Below, one piece after another: positions 51,515 through 59,942 of a stretch of DNA of 64,000 nt. Below the pieces are notes generated by a model. It worked only from the letters and a program-made list of their open reading frames with translations. It searched no databases and was not told where the DNA came from. The DNA lies in assembly GCA_963082875.1 (NCBI GenBank), contig OY720102.1, positions 12,374,990 to 12,438,989 on the forward strand. Direction: 5' to 3'. The DNA comes from Corella eumyota (Eukaryota; Chordata; Ascidiacea; Phlebobranchia; Corellidae). The translations under genes were made by a program, and so were the position numbers. Each line of letters starts with the position of its first letter. Position 1 is the first letter of the stretch.

Positions 51515-51835
51515 AATGGTCTTCTTTATGACATAAACATTGAGTAGGGGACCAGAAGATTCAGCCTGTAAAAAAAACAGCAGGGACTCGGCGACGAAAT
51601 TCCCTTGTATAAAGTCAGTGCAAGACCCTATTTTACCAAACTCCGGCCCACTCTAGAGTTGCTTTCAGCAATTCAAGATACTATTGCTTATATTGCCCGA
51701 CAAAAAAGCTGATTAAGAGTTGGCTTAGTGGGAGTTTATGCTGTTTATAGCACCTCAATTGTGATACAGGATAAGAGTGGTAGGGATTAAACCCAGGACC
51801 TCATGTCAGCATATAGTAAGGCCAAGTGTTCTGAC
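51515..51835 (-). mobile_element. SINE-A copy, decayed and interrupted
   Basis: Recognisable from ACTCTAGAGTTGCTTTCAGC (core), GATTAAGAGTTGGCTTAGTG (body) and GGGATTAAACCCAGGACCTC (box B). An ~88-bp foreign segment sits in its core, and its 5' head is cut at about 51835 by a related segment. Confidence 0.8.
51549..51636 (+). repeat. ~88-bp short repeat inserted in SINE-A, copy 1
   Basis: Runs from GGACCAGAAGATTC to GACCCTATTTTAC and interrupts the SINE between the equivalents of GAGTAAC and the CCCAGTCTCGAG core. Shares GGCGACRAA, GTCAG and AAGACC-TATTTTAC with copy 2. Confidence 0.75.
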
Positions 51836-51919
51836 GAGAACCAAAATATTCGACTTGCAAAAAAAAACGAGAATATGGCGACAAACCACATATAATGTCA
51901 GCATAAGACCATATTTTAC
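51836..51919 (+). repeat. ~84-bp short repeat at the SINE-A head, copy 2
   Basis: GAGAACCAAAATATTCGACT through AAGACCATATTTTAC, in the same orientation as copy 1 and aligned to it along its length. It replaces the 5' head of the SINE. Element class unknown. Confidence 0.75.
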
Positions 51920-51956
51920 AAATTTTTAAAATAAAATTTGGCAAAAAGTACAAAAG

Positions 51957-51994
51957 TTAAAAAAGTTTTTATTAGTTGTGAGAAACTTTTTTAA
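51957..51994. repeat. Perfect 12-bp inverted repeat
   Basis: TTAAAAAAGTTT (51957-51968) and AAACTTTTTTAA (51983-51994) with a 14-nt loop, upstream of SNAP-25 and outside recognised elements. Confidence 0.85.
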
Positions 51995-52077
51995 GTTAAA
52001 TATACATGTTAATTATAAAAATATCATTTTTTTAGTAATTTATAATCCAAAAACCAAATTTTAACTGGATTAAAGTC

Positions 52078-52283
52078 CAGTCTGGAAAGTAGGGCAGTTT
52101 TCGACAAATCTCATGCGTGCAAGCGTAAAAAATGGTGTGACCACACGTACTAAAATGTTCGGTCTACGAATAAATTATTTTTGCGTTTTTACCTAAATTT
52201 GGCTTAAAAATGCTACCATAAGGCGTCAGCATTGTTTTACTGAAAAAATCTGGAGCGTGCACGCTGCCCTATTTTCCAGACTG
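52078..52283. mobile_element. Small MITE, CAGTCTGGAAA family, copy 1
   Basis: Starts CAGTCTGGAAAGTAGGGCAG and ends CTGCCCTATTTTCCAGACTG, near-perfect terminal inverted repeats of 20 bp, 206 bp in all. Flanks GATTAAAGTC and GATTATAAAGTC resemble a target duplication with a 2-bp difference. No coding capacity. Confidence 0.85.
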
Positions 52284-52352
52284 GATTATAAAGTCGACCT
52301 CCTCATTAAGGACATGCAGACAGGTTGATAAAACCAAAAAAAACTTGTCAGC

Positions 52353-52586
52353 CAGTCTGGAAAGTAGGGCAGTTTTCAACGAGATCTCGTGCATGCAAGC
52401 ATAAATAATAACATGACTGCGCATGTACGCATACTTGAATTTTCAGTCTCTGTGTGCACGTGTGATTTATGTTGCATGTTTACGTGAGTTTTTCAGACAC
52501 CAGGCATGCAAAACACTAATTTTAGGCGTGCATTTTTTTAAGAGAAAAAAATCTCGTGCGTGCACACCGTCCTACTTTTCAGACAG
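52353..52586. mobile_element. Small MITE, CAGTCTGGAAA family, copy 2
   Basis: Same left end as copy 1 (CAGTCTGGAAAGTAGGGCAG), right end CCTACTTTTCAGACAG, ~234 bp. The interior has more GCATGCA and GTGTGCACGTG motifs. Lies 69 bp from copy 1 in the same orientation and is diverged from it internally. Confidence 0.82.
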
Positions 52587-53212
52587 GCAGACAAAACAAT
52601 AAAAAAAAAATACCTGTCCTACGATTCTAAAACTCTTTCATTTAAAAAATTTGTAAAACTGTTCAAGTTTTAAGTAAAACTACTGAAAAAAAGGTAAAAC
52701 TACTAAAAAAACATAAACACACCACACTTTCCTATATATTTTTAATAAAAAAAATCGTGTCAAAAAATCTTAAAAAATACCGAAAAAATTTAATAATTTT
52801 TGACAAACCAGTCTAATAATTTACCAATAAGCTTAAATAGCAATTTTGTTATTAAACAAAATAAAAAAACTTACTAACAGAACTTCTGACTGTCTAATTG
52901 TCTATAATAGAAGCTAACAGACGGAAAATAACGATTTTAATTACTTAAAATACAAAACTAAAACGAATTTATTGACTTTTATAAAACCTATAAAAAGAAT
53001 CAATAATTTATAAGAAAAAGAGTTTCCCAAAACTTCTTTTGTTTATTTCCGTATTGTTGTTTATCCTCAAAAAATAAAACAAAGCCTAGAATATTATTAA
53101 TTAAAATGCGCTAAAGTATAAAATTAAAATGTTAGAATAACTAACATATGAATAAAATCAATTAATCAACAATAAAATATTTTTTATTAAACCGGCAATA
53201 AAATATTTTTTA
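52587..53212. other. Between the two genes, AT-rich, minor duplications only
   Basis: Holds a GTAAAACTACT duplication near 52672-52707 and a tandem duplication of ~25 bp, CAATAAAATATTTTTTATTA onward, at 53170-53195 and 53196-53220. The latter adjoins the truncated SINE that follows. No gene recognised. Confidence 0.6.
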
Positions 53213-53397
53213 TTAAACGGTATAAACTTCTGTTAAGTCAACACCTAATTAGCAGCATAATTATCGGGCAATTATAATCTATATAATATCCCAAACTGCC
53301 ACAGGCAACTTGAGACTGGGTCAGAGTAACTGATGTTACTCTACGTTAAAGTCGCGCATTCGACTTTCCCACATCGAGAATAAAGATATATTAAAAT
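53213..53397 (+). mobile_element. SINE-A copy, head missing
   Basis: Starts within the body (AACGGTATAAACTTCTG) and continues through GAGACTGGGTCAGAGTAAC to CCCACATCGAGAATAAAGAT. 5' truncation is typical of target-primed retrotransposition. Confidence 0.9.
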
Positions 53398-53635
53398 TAA
53401 AAATATATAAAAAAAGTAGAGCCGGATATGAAAGGCCATTTTGACGTTCTTTCTTTAGGTAGGTTATTTCAGTTAGTCCCTTTATTACATGCATTTTATT
53501 GTGACGGGTTTGTGCTTTACTACTAGAGCCATACTGGGTTATGTTAAACGTAATATTTTTTTAAAATTATTTATGGTGTAGCAAGTTTTATTTTTTGTGA
53601 TTTATTTGCAAGTACATTAAGTTGTCGTAGGTAAT

Positions 53636-53760
53636 ATTAATTAATTTATGCTGGGTTTAGTGACCATGCCATGATAACATATAACATCTTTGTATAATGA
53701 TTATTATTTATGGTATGTGTTAAATCATTAAATTGACTTTGTTGTATTTTTATTTGGTTG
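53636..53760 (+). repeat. Dispersed repeat C, copy 1
   Basis: GGGTTTAGTGACCATGCCAT and TTAAATCATTAAATTGA are shared with 55981-56090, in the same order and orientation. It is followed by a possible SINE-A tail fragment (GGAGTAACATATGTTA, 53757-53820). Class unknown. Confidence 0.65.
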
Positions 53761-53820
53761 GAGTAACATATGTTATTTTTAGTTTAGGTTGTAAAGTCGA
53801 TCTTTCTACAAGAATAAATA

Positions 53821-54280
53821 TAAAAAGTAAAAGAAAAAAAATGTAAAAAAAAAATGTCAACAGTAAAATATTAATTGATATGTCTAAAAAAACGCGCTAT
53901 CTATTTTTTTAACCATTATACTATGCCATCAATCCACATTTATTAAAAGAATAGATTATTATTAATTTATATAATATTTAAAATCGGTATAATTAAAATT
54001 TTTTTGTGCGGGACAAAAATATTTTAAAAACTTTAACAATTTTTCACACAAATAAAAATTTTAAAAGATTTTTAGCTTTTATATATTACTAGTCGCCTGC
54101 CCTGCTACAGGCTTGCGTATTAATTGTCGTGTGCTCGCAATTTTGCCTATGGGAATTAACTCACGCACCACAAACGAGATTTAATTTTAAATTCATTAAT
54201 TAAACATATATCAAATAGAACATACGGCCTATTTTAAATAGTCTGGTTGTATTGGAAAACTACCAAAAACCATAAAAAAG
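53821..54280. other. Between the two genes, unassigned
   Basis: Contains a SINE-A-like head scrap near 53912-53938 (ACTATGCCATCAATCCAC) and a GC-richer stretch at 54090-54180 beginning ACTAGTCGCCTGCCCTGC, which looks like the end of an unidentified repeat. No open frame or exon recognised. Confidence 0.5.
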
Positions 54281-54468
54281 GGTAGTGTGGTGAACCGGTC
54301 AAAGCGTCGGACTATAGCCAAAAAGTATCGGGTTTAAGTCCCACCAATGCCACACTATTCGCTCTTGGGCATTCGCTCTTGGGCCCGGCGTTCACAGATA
54401 GTTTAGCCACGTCCCAAACCGCACACCCGATAAAAATATCAAAAACCTATCCTCTTAAATAGATATAA
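54281..54468 (+). mobile_element. SINE-B copy, tRNA-headed, near full length
   Basis: The head contains AGTGTGG and CCACACT, which could pair as a 7-bp acceptor stem, and a T-arm-like CGGGTTTAAGTCCC. The body has GGCGTTCACAGATAGTTTAG, and the 3' end is TATCCTCTTAAATAGATAT. Minus-strand relatives lie in and after troponin I, so this is a repeat and not a tRNA gene. Confidence 0.8.
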
Positions 54469-54653
54469 AAAAAAGGTTGTAACTATTTTTTATTAGTTAG
54501 AAAATATTGTGAACGAATGAAAACATTAGCTTACCACTAAAACATAATACTATACCTAAAAATGCAAAAATAACATTTTTGTAAATAAAAGGCGAATACA
54601 ACGTCTTGTTAACTTAATCAAAAACATGTTTATACTCCCATTAATAAGACAAA

Positions 54654-54727
54654 AGTAGTGGGGATCAAACCCAGGAGCTCATGTAGTGTAAAAAGTGTCC
54701 CAACCACTAAAAAGTGTCCCAACCGCG
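54654..54727 (-). mobile_element. SINE-A head fragment
   Basis: GTGGGGATCAAACCCAGGAG (box B, minus) and TCATGTAGTG, followed by a local duplication of AAGTGTCCCAACC. Only the head is present. Confidence 0.7.
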
Positions 54728-54774
54728 TTTAGTAAGTGCATTAAAGGAAAAACCTATTTACTAAACGCTTAAAA

Positions 54775-54824
54775 TGACGTAATAGTTAAGAGGCCGCATC
54801 TATGATCTCATAAAAAAGCAGCTG
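54775..54824 (+). promoter_or_regulatory. CRE + E-box pair upstream of troponin I
   Basis: TGACGTAA (54775-54782), a CREB-type site, lies 36 bp before CAGCTG (54819-54824), the E-box preferred by MyoD-family factors. They are 390-440 bp upstream of the troponin I ATG. CREB, MRF and Tbx6 sites together are known to drive muscle genes in Ciona. The spacing to the gene and the motif pair are seen; function is inferred. No clear Tbx6 site was identified. Confidence 0.5.
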
Positions 54825-55170
54825 CAGCTTGCTAGAAAGAGTTTCCAAAAACACAAAAATTGATTTATTCTAAAGTGAAATAATCATACAAAAATAAATA
54901 AATAACCGTTTAGCTATTATTTAAACTAATTAGTTATTGTTATTTTTTAATTTTTGTTCTTAGTCTACTGGTTGAAATGTAAATTTTACTATTTTTTAAT
55001 TATTTTTTTGGAAGCACTGATTCTATTTTTAAAAACATGAGTCTTAGATTTTAGAAAGTAAAATCCAATTGTGGAATTAAATCAGTTTGGTTTCTGTCAG
55101 TCGTAGGTTATAATGGTTTAGTTTTACATATTTTTATATTTTTATTTAATATTTTATTACTTTTTTGTAT
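54825..55170. other. Troponin I 5' flank, AT-rich
   Basis: Unique-looking AT-rich sequence. CTATTTTTAA at 55023-55032 fits the MEF2 consensus, but such sites are common by chance here. No TATA position can be assigned. Confidence 0.45.
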
Positions 55171-55173
55171 AGA
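55151..55173 (+). promoter_or_regulatory. Acceptor-like site upstream of the troponin I start
   Basis: A T-rich tract ending CTTTTTTGTATAG puts AG at 55171-55172, 42 nt before the ATG. A second, weaker AG follows AAAATCAG at 55200-55201. Troponin I is the gene in which leader trans-splicing was first shown in a tunicate, so a trans-splice acceptor is plausible; a 5' UTR intron is the alternative. Confidence 0.5.
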
Positions 55174-55214
55174 TTTAAAACTTTAATTCTTTTAAAATCA
55201 GCAAAACTAAAACC

Positions 55215-58200
55215 ATGACTGAGGACGAGCAAGTAAGATTTTTTCATATGATTATTTTACTTTATTTTTGTATATATCTTTATCCTCGATGTGGGAAGGG
55301 GTCGAATGTGCGACCTTAACATTGAAAAACGTTATTTACCCCAACTAGTCTTGCTTTTGGCAGTTTGGGATATTATAGATTATAATTGCCCGATATTTAT
55401 GCACTGATTAAGGGTTGGCTTAGTAGGAGTTTATACCGTTTCTAACGCCTTACTTAAGGGCGCTACAGCATGAAAGCAGTGGGAATTGAACTCACGACCT
55501 CATGGTGGTGTAGCAAGTGTTTTTAGCAGATCTATGGTGACTTGTTTAAGCTATTTATAAATGCCGGGCTTAAGGGCAAATAATGAGGCTTTAGTGCGGC
55601 TCAAACCCTAAACCTTTCGGCTCGTAATCCAATGCTAAAACCAGTATATTATACGAGCGAAATTAATTTAATAAATTTATTATATCTTAAGTCAAATTGT
55701 AACGTCGTCATTTAAATTAAAAGTTTCCGATATATTTTAAACGTTGGCATGGTATAGGAACCCTAATTGTAAGGCCAAAGGTCCGCGGTTTAATTCCCAT
55801 GGCGTGCAAGTAGTACCTTATTAAGTAAATTTTAAATTACATTTTCGTGCTACTATTTTAACAGTGTCTGTCGAAATTGCCAAGGGCCATTTTGTCAACT
55901 TACATATTTCTAAAAATTACAATTTCAAAAAAGCATTTTTACTCAAATTTAAGTCGAATTTTTTTAGAAAATTAACAGGAATAAATTTTGGGTTTGGTGA
56001 CCATGCCATAACATACTTAAAATCTTTATGTAAACATTAATACTTTTGGCATGTTTTAAATCATTAATTTGATTTTGTCATTTTTTCCCGTCGCATTGTT
56101 GTAATATTAATTGTATATTGTATTTATTATTTACTTTTATCAATCTGCGAAAAATCAAAATAAAAAAAATTAACAAATTTAGAACTCGGGTAAACAAGAA
56201 ATATTAAAAAAATGTTTTATTGTCGGTAAAATAGCGTTTTTGTATATACGTTTGTTTTTCCATATCACCTTAAGGTGATAGGTTTTATGATTTTTATTGG
56301 GGAAGGGTGTGCTGTTATGACGTGTTTTGAGCTATCCGTAAACGCCGGGCTCAAGGACGACCGGTTTGCCACACTACCTGACTATGGTTTTTAATCAAAT
56401 ATTAGTAATACGATTTGCTTAAAATATGTCTTGATTTTTGAAGAGCGGTGCCCGCAAGATGTCGCACCAGCGCAAGATGCATTTAAAGTCGTTGATGCTG
56501 AACAAAGCGAGAGAAGACTTAAAACGAGAGACCGAGCAAAAAGCAGAAGAAAAGAAAAACGCACTGCAGAAGAAAATCACGCCGATGGAAGACCTGGCTT
56601 CAAAGTCGGCGCAAGAACTAATGGTAAAGGATTTTAAACTTTTTTTATTTTGAATTTAATGAAAAAAAACACAAATAACGATTTTTAGATATATAAATAA
56701 GGTGACAAAATGGCCCTTACGGCTTGAGAGATTTGGCCAGAAGGTTTGCTTCGTCTCTTGGGGCTTAAAATTATTTCCCAAGCGAGTGGTTCAACAATTC
56801 TAAAATAAAGGCCTAAGAATATTTAAATATTAATTAAAACAATAAGTGCTTTAACTTTAATAGTTACAATTTAACAAGTAATGCCGGCAGCGTGGTGTAG
56901 TGGTAAGAACACTTGCTACACCACCATGAGGTCGTGGGTTCAATCCCCACTGATCTTATGCTGTAGCGCCCTTGGACACGGCGCTATAAATGGTATAAAC
57001 TCCTACTTAGCCAGCACTTAATTAGCAGCTTAATTACCGGGCAAATATATAATATATCTACTTTATATTCCAAACTGCCACACAAGGTCCTTGGTTCGAC
57101 CCCTAGTGATCTCATGCTGTAGTACCCTTAAGTAAGGTGCTATAAACGTTATAAACTCCTGCTGAGCCGGCACTTAATCACAGCTTAATTATCAAGCAAT
57201 TATATTCAATAATATCCAAAATTGCCACAGGCAACTCGAGACTGGGTCGGAGTAACTGATGTTACTCTATGTTTAAGTCACGCATTTGACTTTCCCACAT
57301 CGAGGATAAAGATGTAAACAATAAAAAAGTGATACTTTCTAAACAAACTAGAATGTTATGAAATATGTATTTTCTATATAAATTTACAGATATACGTTAA
57401 AAGTTTGTTGTTACAGAATGTTAAACTATTCGGGCACAAAGGCAAATAGTGTGACATTGGTGCGGCTCGAACCCGAAACCTTTTGTTTCGTAATTTGATG
57501 CATTAATTTAAAATCTATTTTTACTGCCTATTCAAAAGCAAATGTGTTAGTTTTTGTTAAAATTCAGATATTTAATGCATTAACTTTGAATTTTTTTTTA
57601 ATATTTAGGATTACTGCCGAGAACTAAACGCGAAAATTGAAAAAGTTGACGAACAGCGATACGACATCGAAATCCGAGTCAACAAAAACAACCAGGATGT
57701 AAGTTTAGAATTTACATTTTATGATTATCCTCGATGTGGGAAGGTCGACTTCACGACTTAAACAAAGAGTAACATTTACCTCGACCCAGTCTCGCGTTGA
57801 CTTTGCCAGTTTGAAATATTATCGAATTTAATATAAGTATTGGCTAAAAAATATTGGTTTAGCAAGAGTTTATACTGTTTATGGCGCTTTATTTGGGGGT
57901 GCTACAGCATAAGAGCAGTGGGGATTAAACTCAAGACCTTATGTAGTAAAGTCAAGTGTTCTAACCCTTACAGAACGCTGCCTTTTTGCTATAACCCTAT
58001 CAAGTAAGTTTTACAAATATTTTACTTTTTTTCTCAGATCGAAGATCTTAACCAAAAGATTTTTGACCTGCGCGGTAAATTCAAACGTCCACCGCTCCGC
58101 AGAGTCCGCATGTCAGCTGACCAGATGCTCCGCGCATTGTTGGGATCCAAACACAAAGTATCCATGGATCTCCGTTCAAATTTGAAATCCGTCAAAAAAG

Positions 58201-58941
58201 TAGATGTCAAAAAAGATGAGGTAAAAATGATTTTTGACATTGCCGTTTTTATGTAAAAATTAAGTTATTACGAAGGCTGCAGTATGTTAGTTTTTTTTAA
58301 TATATTTTTATTCTTGATGTGGGAAGGTCGAGTGTGCGACCTAAACATAAAGTAACATTTGTTACCCCAAGCCAGTCTCAAGTTGCCTTTAGCAGTTTGG
58401 GATATTATAGATTATAATTGCCCAATAATTATACTGCTGATTAATTGCTGGCTCTGCAGGAGTTTATATTGTTTATAGCGCCTTACTAAAGGGCGCTACA
58501 GTATAAAGAGCAATGTGAATTAAACCCACGACCTCATGTTGGTGTAGCATGTGGTCTACTACTACACCAGGTCCAAGGTTCGATCCCCTTTGCTCTCATG
58601 CTAAAGCGGTTTTGAGTAAGGCACTTTAAACGGTATGAATTCCTGCTGAGTCAGAACTTAATTAGCAGCTTAATTACCGTGCAATTATAATCTATAATAT
58701 CCCAAACTGCCACAGAAAACTCGAGACTGGGTCGGAGTAACTGATTTTACTCTTTGTTTAGGTTGCTCATTGGTCTTTCCACATCAAACATAAATAAAAA
58801 CAAAACTATTACTTCTAACTTACAATCCTATGTTTTTTAATTTGTTTTTGTTTATTTTATTTGCAGCCGGACTTGAAGGACTGGCGAGACAATGTTGAAG
58901 CGAAAGGAAAGGCTGGAAAAACCGCAGCGTTCGAGGGTTAA
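55215..58941 (+). CDS. Troponin I, complete, 5 coding exons, 181 aa
   Basis: Troponin I is the inhibitory subunit of the troponin complex. It holds the thin filament off until calcium-loaded troponin C captures its switch peptide. Exons are 55215-55232, 56444-56623, 57609-57698, 58038-58220 and 58867-58941. Every intron has GT/AG borders and is phase 0. The protein begins MTEDEQ; the N-terminal helix has [20 protein letters not shown] (12-31 region). The troponin T-binding coiled coil continues through [20 protein letters not shown] to about residue 90. The inhibitory region is [13 protein letters not shown] (109-121), followed by switch peptide [15 protein letters not shown] (122-136) and actin-binding [12 protein letters not shown]. 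The C-terminus is [20 protein letters not shown], shorter than and unlike the vertebrate GMEGRKK end. Length matches fast skeletal and tunicate forms; no long cardiac-type N-terminus was found, although an alternative exon in intron 1 cannot be excluded. All introns contain SINE sequence. Confidence 0.96.
55268..55529 (-). mobile_element. SINE-A copy, troponin I intron 1
   Basis: Tail TATATCTTTATCCTCGATGT starts ~35 bp after exon 1. The core is shortened (CCCAACTAGTCTTGCTTTTG). Box B region GTGGGAATTGAACTCACGAC is good; the head ends at GTAGCAAGTG where SINE-B sequence follows. Confidence 0.9.
55530..55655 (-). mobile_element. SINE-B copy, troponin I intron 1
   Basis: AAATGCCGGGCTTAAGGGCA and GTGCGGCTCAAACCCTAAAC (box B, minus) match the other SINE-B copies. 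The 3' tail is missing. Confidence 0.78.
55742..55806 (+). mobile_element. Isolated tRNA-like sequence, third type
   Basis: TTGGCATGGTATAGGAACCC resembles box A and GGTCCGCGGTTTAATTCCCA box B. It matches neither SINE-A nor SINE-B. No complete cloverleaf is evident, so a degenerate SINE head or tRNA pseudogene is likelier than a functional tRNA. Confidence 0.5.
55807..55980. other. Troponin I intron 1, unassigned part
   Basis: AT-rich intron sequence. AAGGGCCATTTTGTCAAC near 55882 has an inverse near-match in intron 2 at 56700-56718, suggesting a further dispersed repeat. No alternative exon recognised. Confidence 0.4.
55981..56090 (+). repeat. Dispersed repeat C, copy 2
   Basis: GGGTTTGGTGACCATGCCAT and TTAAATCATTAATTTGA align with 53636-53760. 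The two copies bracket troponin I exon 1 and are well diverged. Confidence 0.65.
56258..56384 (-). mobile_element. SINE-B copy, internally deleted, troponin I intron 1
   Basis: Tail CATATCACCTTAAGGTGATA, body GAGCTATCCGTAAACGCCGG, and head end TTTGCCACACTACC; the box B section between them is missing. Ends ~60 bp before exon 2. Confidence 0.75.
56624..56883. other. Troponin I intron 2, first part
   Basis: AT-rich, with one GC-richer patch at 56700-56790 (GGTGACAAAATGGCCCTTAC, then GCTTCGTCTCTTGGGGC) of unknown repeat type. No exon recognised. Confidence 0.5.
56884..57084 (+). mobile_element. SINE-A copy lacking its 3' core, troponin I intron 2
   Basis: Head GGCAGCGTGGTGTAGTGGTA, box B GTGGGTTCAATCCCCAC (a perfect GTGGG/CCCAC arm) and body ACTCCTACTTAGCCAGCAC. 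It stops after CCAAACTGCCACA, where a second copy begins. Confidence 0.92.
57085..57318 (+). mobile_element. SINE-A copy beginning at box B, joined to the previous one
   Basis: Begins AAGGTCCTTGGTTCGACCCC and runs through the body and GAGACTGGGTCGGAGTAAC to CCCACATCGAGGATAAAGAT. Together with 56884-57084 it forms a tandem double unit with two box B arms and one tail. Confidence 0.9.
57415..57505 (-). mobile_element. SINE-B fragment, troponin I intron 2
   Basis: GGTGCGGCTCGAACCCGAAA is the clearest SINE-B box B in the window. The body is reduced to AACTATTCGGGCACAAAGGC. Lies ~100 bp before exon 3. Confidence 0.8.
57727..57983 (-). mobile_element. SINE-A copy filling most of troponin I intron 3
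   Basis: Tail TATCCTCGATGTGGGAAGG, core GACCCAGTCTCGCGTTGAC, box B GTGGGGATTAAACTCAAG, head end TACAGAACGCTGCC. The host intron is only 339 bp, so the SINE makes up about three quarters of it. Confidence 0.93.
58306..58570 (-). mobile_element. SINE-A copy, left half of an inverted pair, troponin I intron 4
   Basis: Tail TATTCTTGATGTGGGAAGG, core AGCCAGTCTCAAGTTGCC, body GCTGATTAATTGCTGGC, head at right ending TACTACACCAG. Directly abuts the next copy. Confidence 0.92.
58571..58797 (+). mobile_element. SINE-A copy, right half of an inverted pair, troponin I intron 4
   Basis: Begins at box B (GTCCAAGGTTCGATCCCC) and continues through CTCCTGCTGAGTC-like body and GAGACTGGGTCGGAGTAAC to CCACATCAAACATAAAT. 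With 58306-58570 it can fold into a long imperfect intronic hairpin ending ~70 bp before exon 5. Confidence 0.9.
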
Positions 58942-58967
58942 AAAGAAAATTGAAAAGCACAGTATCG

Positions 58968-58973
58968 AATAAA
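58968..58973 (+). terminator. Candidate polyadenylation signal of troponin I
   Basis: AATAAA 27 nt after the stop codon. Overlapping AATAAATAAA at 58987-58996 is a second candidate. Confidence 0.55.
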
Positions 58974-59159
58974 AAATTGTCAAATTAATAAATAAAAATT
59001 TGTGATTGGTTTTAAAACATGTTTGAGTAAATAAAATAACTTTAAAGGAAATTTGTGTCGGCTTTTAGGATGATAGTTTACTAATAATCTAAAGAGTTAA
59101 GTTATCTTAAAAAGATCCTTGTCGTGGAAAAGACAGCTCTACAACTTAAACATAAAAAA

Positions 59160-59424
59160 AAGACATTTGCTACACCATGAGGTCGTGGATTCAATATCCA
59201 CTGCTCTCATATTGTGTAGCGCCCTTGAGTAAGGTGCTATAAACGACATAAACTCCTGCTGGGCCAACACTTAATTAGCAGTTTAATTACCGTACAATTA
59301 TAATCTATATTATATTCCAAACTGCTCAAGGCAACTCGAGACGGGGTCGGGGTAACTCATATGTTACTCCATGTTTACGGCGCATTCAATTTTCCCACAT
59401 CGAAGATAAAGATATATACAAAAA
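59160..59424 (+). mobile_element. SINE-A copy downstream of troponin I
   Basis: Head partly lost (starts CATTTGCTACACCATGAGG). Box B is altered (GTGGATTCAATATCCAC), body CTCCTGCTGGGCCAACAC, core GAGACGGGGTCGGGGTAAC, tail CACATCGAAGATAAAGATA. Confidence 0.92.
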
Positions 59425-59542
59425 TATATAAATTAAAGAATATAATTATCTGATAATTATCCTACACATTAAGCAAAAATTTTTAATCCCTCATTTAATG
59501 CCGCTACAACATAGAACAAGTTAATATCGAATAAATTGGTAA

Positions 59543-59622
59543 AACGTTATAAACTCCTGCTAAGCCAACACTTAATCAGCAGCTTACTTATCAGACAATT
59601 ATAATCAATAATATTCCAAAAA
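59543..59622 (+). mobile_element. SINE-A body fragment
   Basis: Only the central body, CTCCTGCTAAGCCAACAC through AATATTCCAAA, is present. Confidence 0.8.
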
Positions 59623-59652
59623 ATCAAAAATTGAGTTGGGATAATTTTTTTT

Positions 59653-59850
59653 CATATCCATTTAAGGGTATAGGTCTTAAATATTTATATTGGGTAAAAC
59701 TGTGCGATTTGGGATGTGTTTAAGCTATCTGCGAACGCCGGGCTTAAGGGGTAATAATGTGGCATTAGTGTGGCTTGAACCCGAAACCTTTTGGTTTGTA
59801 GTTCGACGAATCACAATCACACTACCGGACTACCGGATCACACTACCGGA
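59653..59850 (-). mobile_element. SINE-B copy, near full length
   Basis: Tail CATATCCATTTAAGGGTATA, body GTTTAAGCTATCTGCGAACG, box B GTGTGGCTTGAACCCGAAAC. The 5' end is duplicated as short ACACTACCGG repeats at 59818-59850. A 99-codon plus-strand open frame across it is incidental. Confidence 0.85.
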
Positions 59851-59942
59851 CGGGTCGAAAAAAAAATTTTTTTTTCAGAAGTCTAACGCTAGCTCAAAAC
59901 AGGTGACAATAACATTAAACAAAATCTTTAACTTTTTTTATA

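Noticed and set aside
54281-54356. Possible functional tRNA gene with a 7-bp acceptor stem
   Set aside because: The D and anticodon arms do not form convincingly, and diverged copies with the same downstream body show it is a SINE head.
56431-56637. 68-codon plus-strand frame overlapping troponin I exon 2
   Set aside because: Wrong frame; the frame one base over reads the troponin I helix and joins exons 1 and 3 in phase 0.
58034-58240. 68-codon minus-strand open frame
   Set aside because: Antisense shadow of troponin I exon 4.
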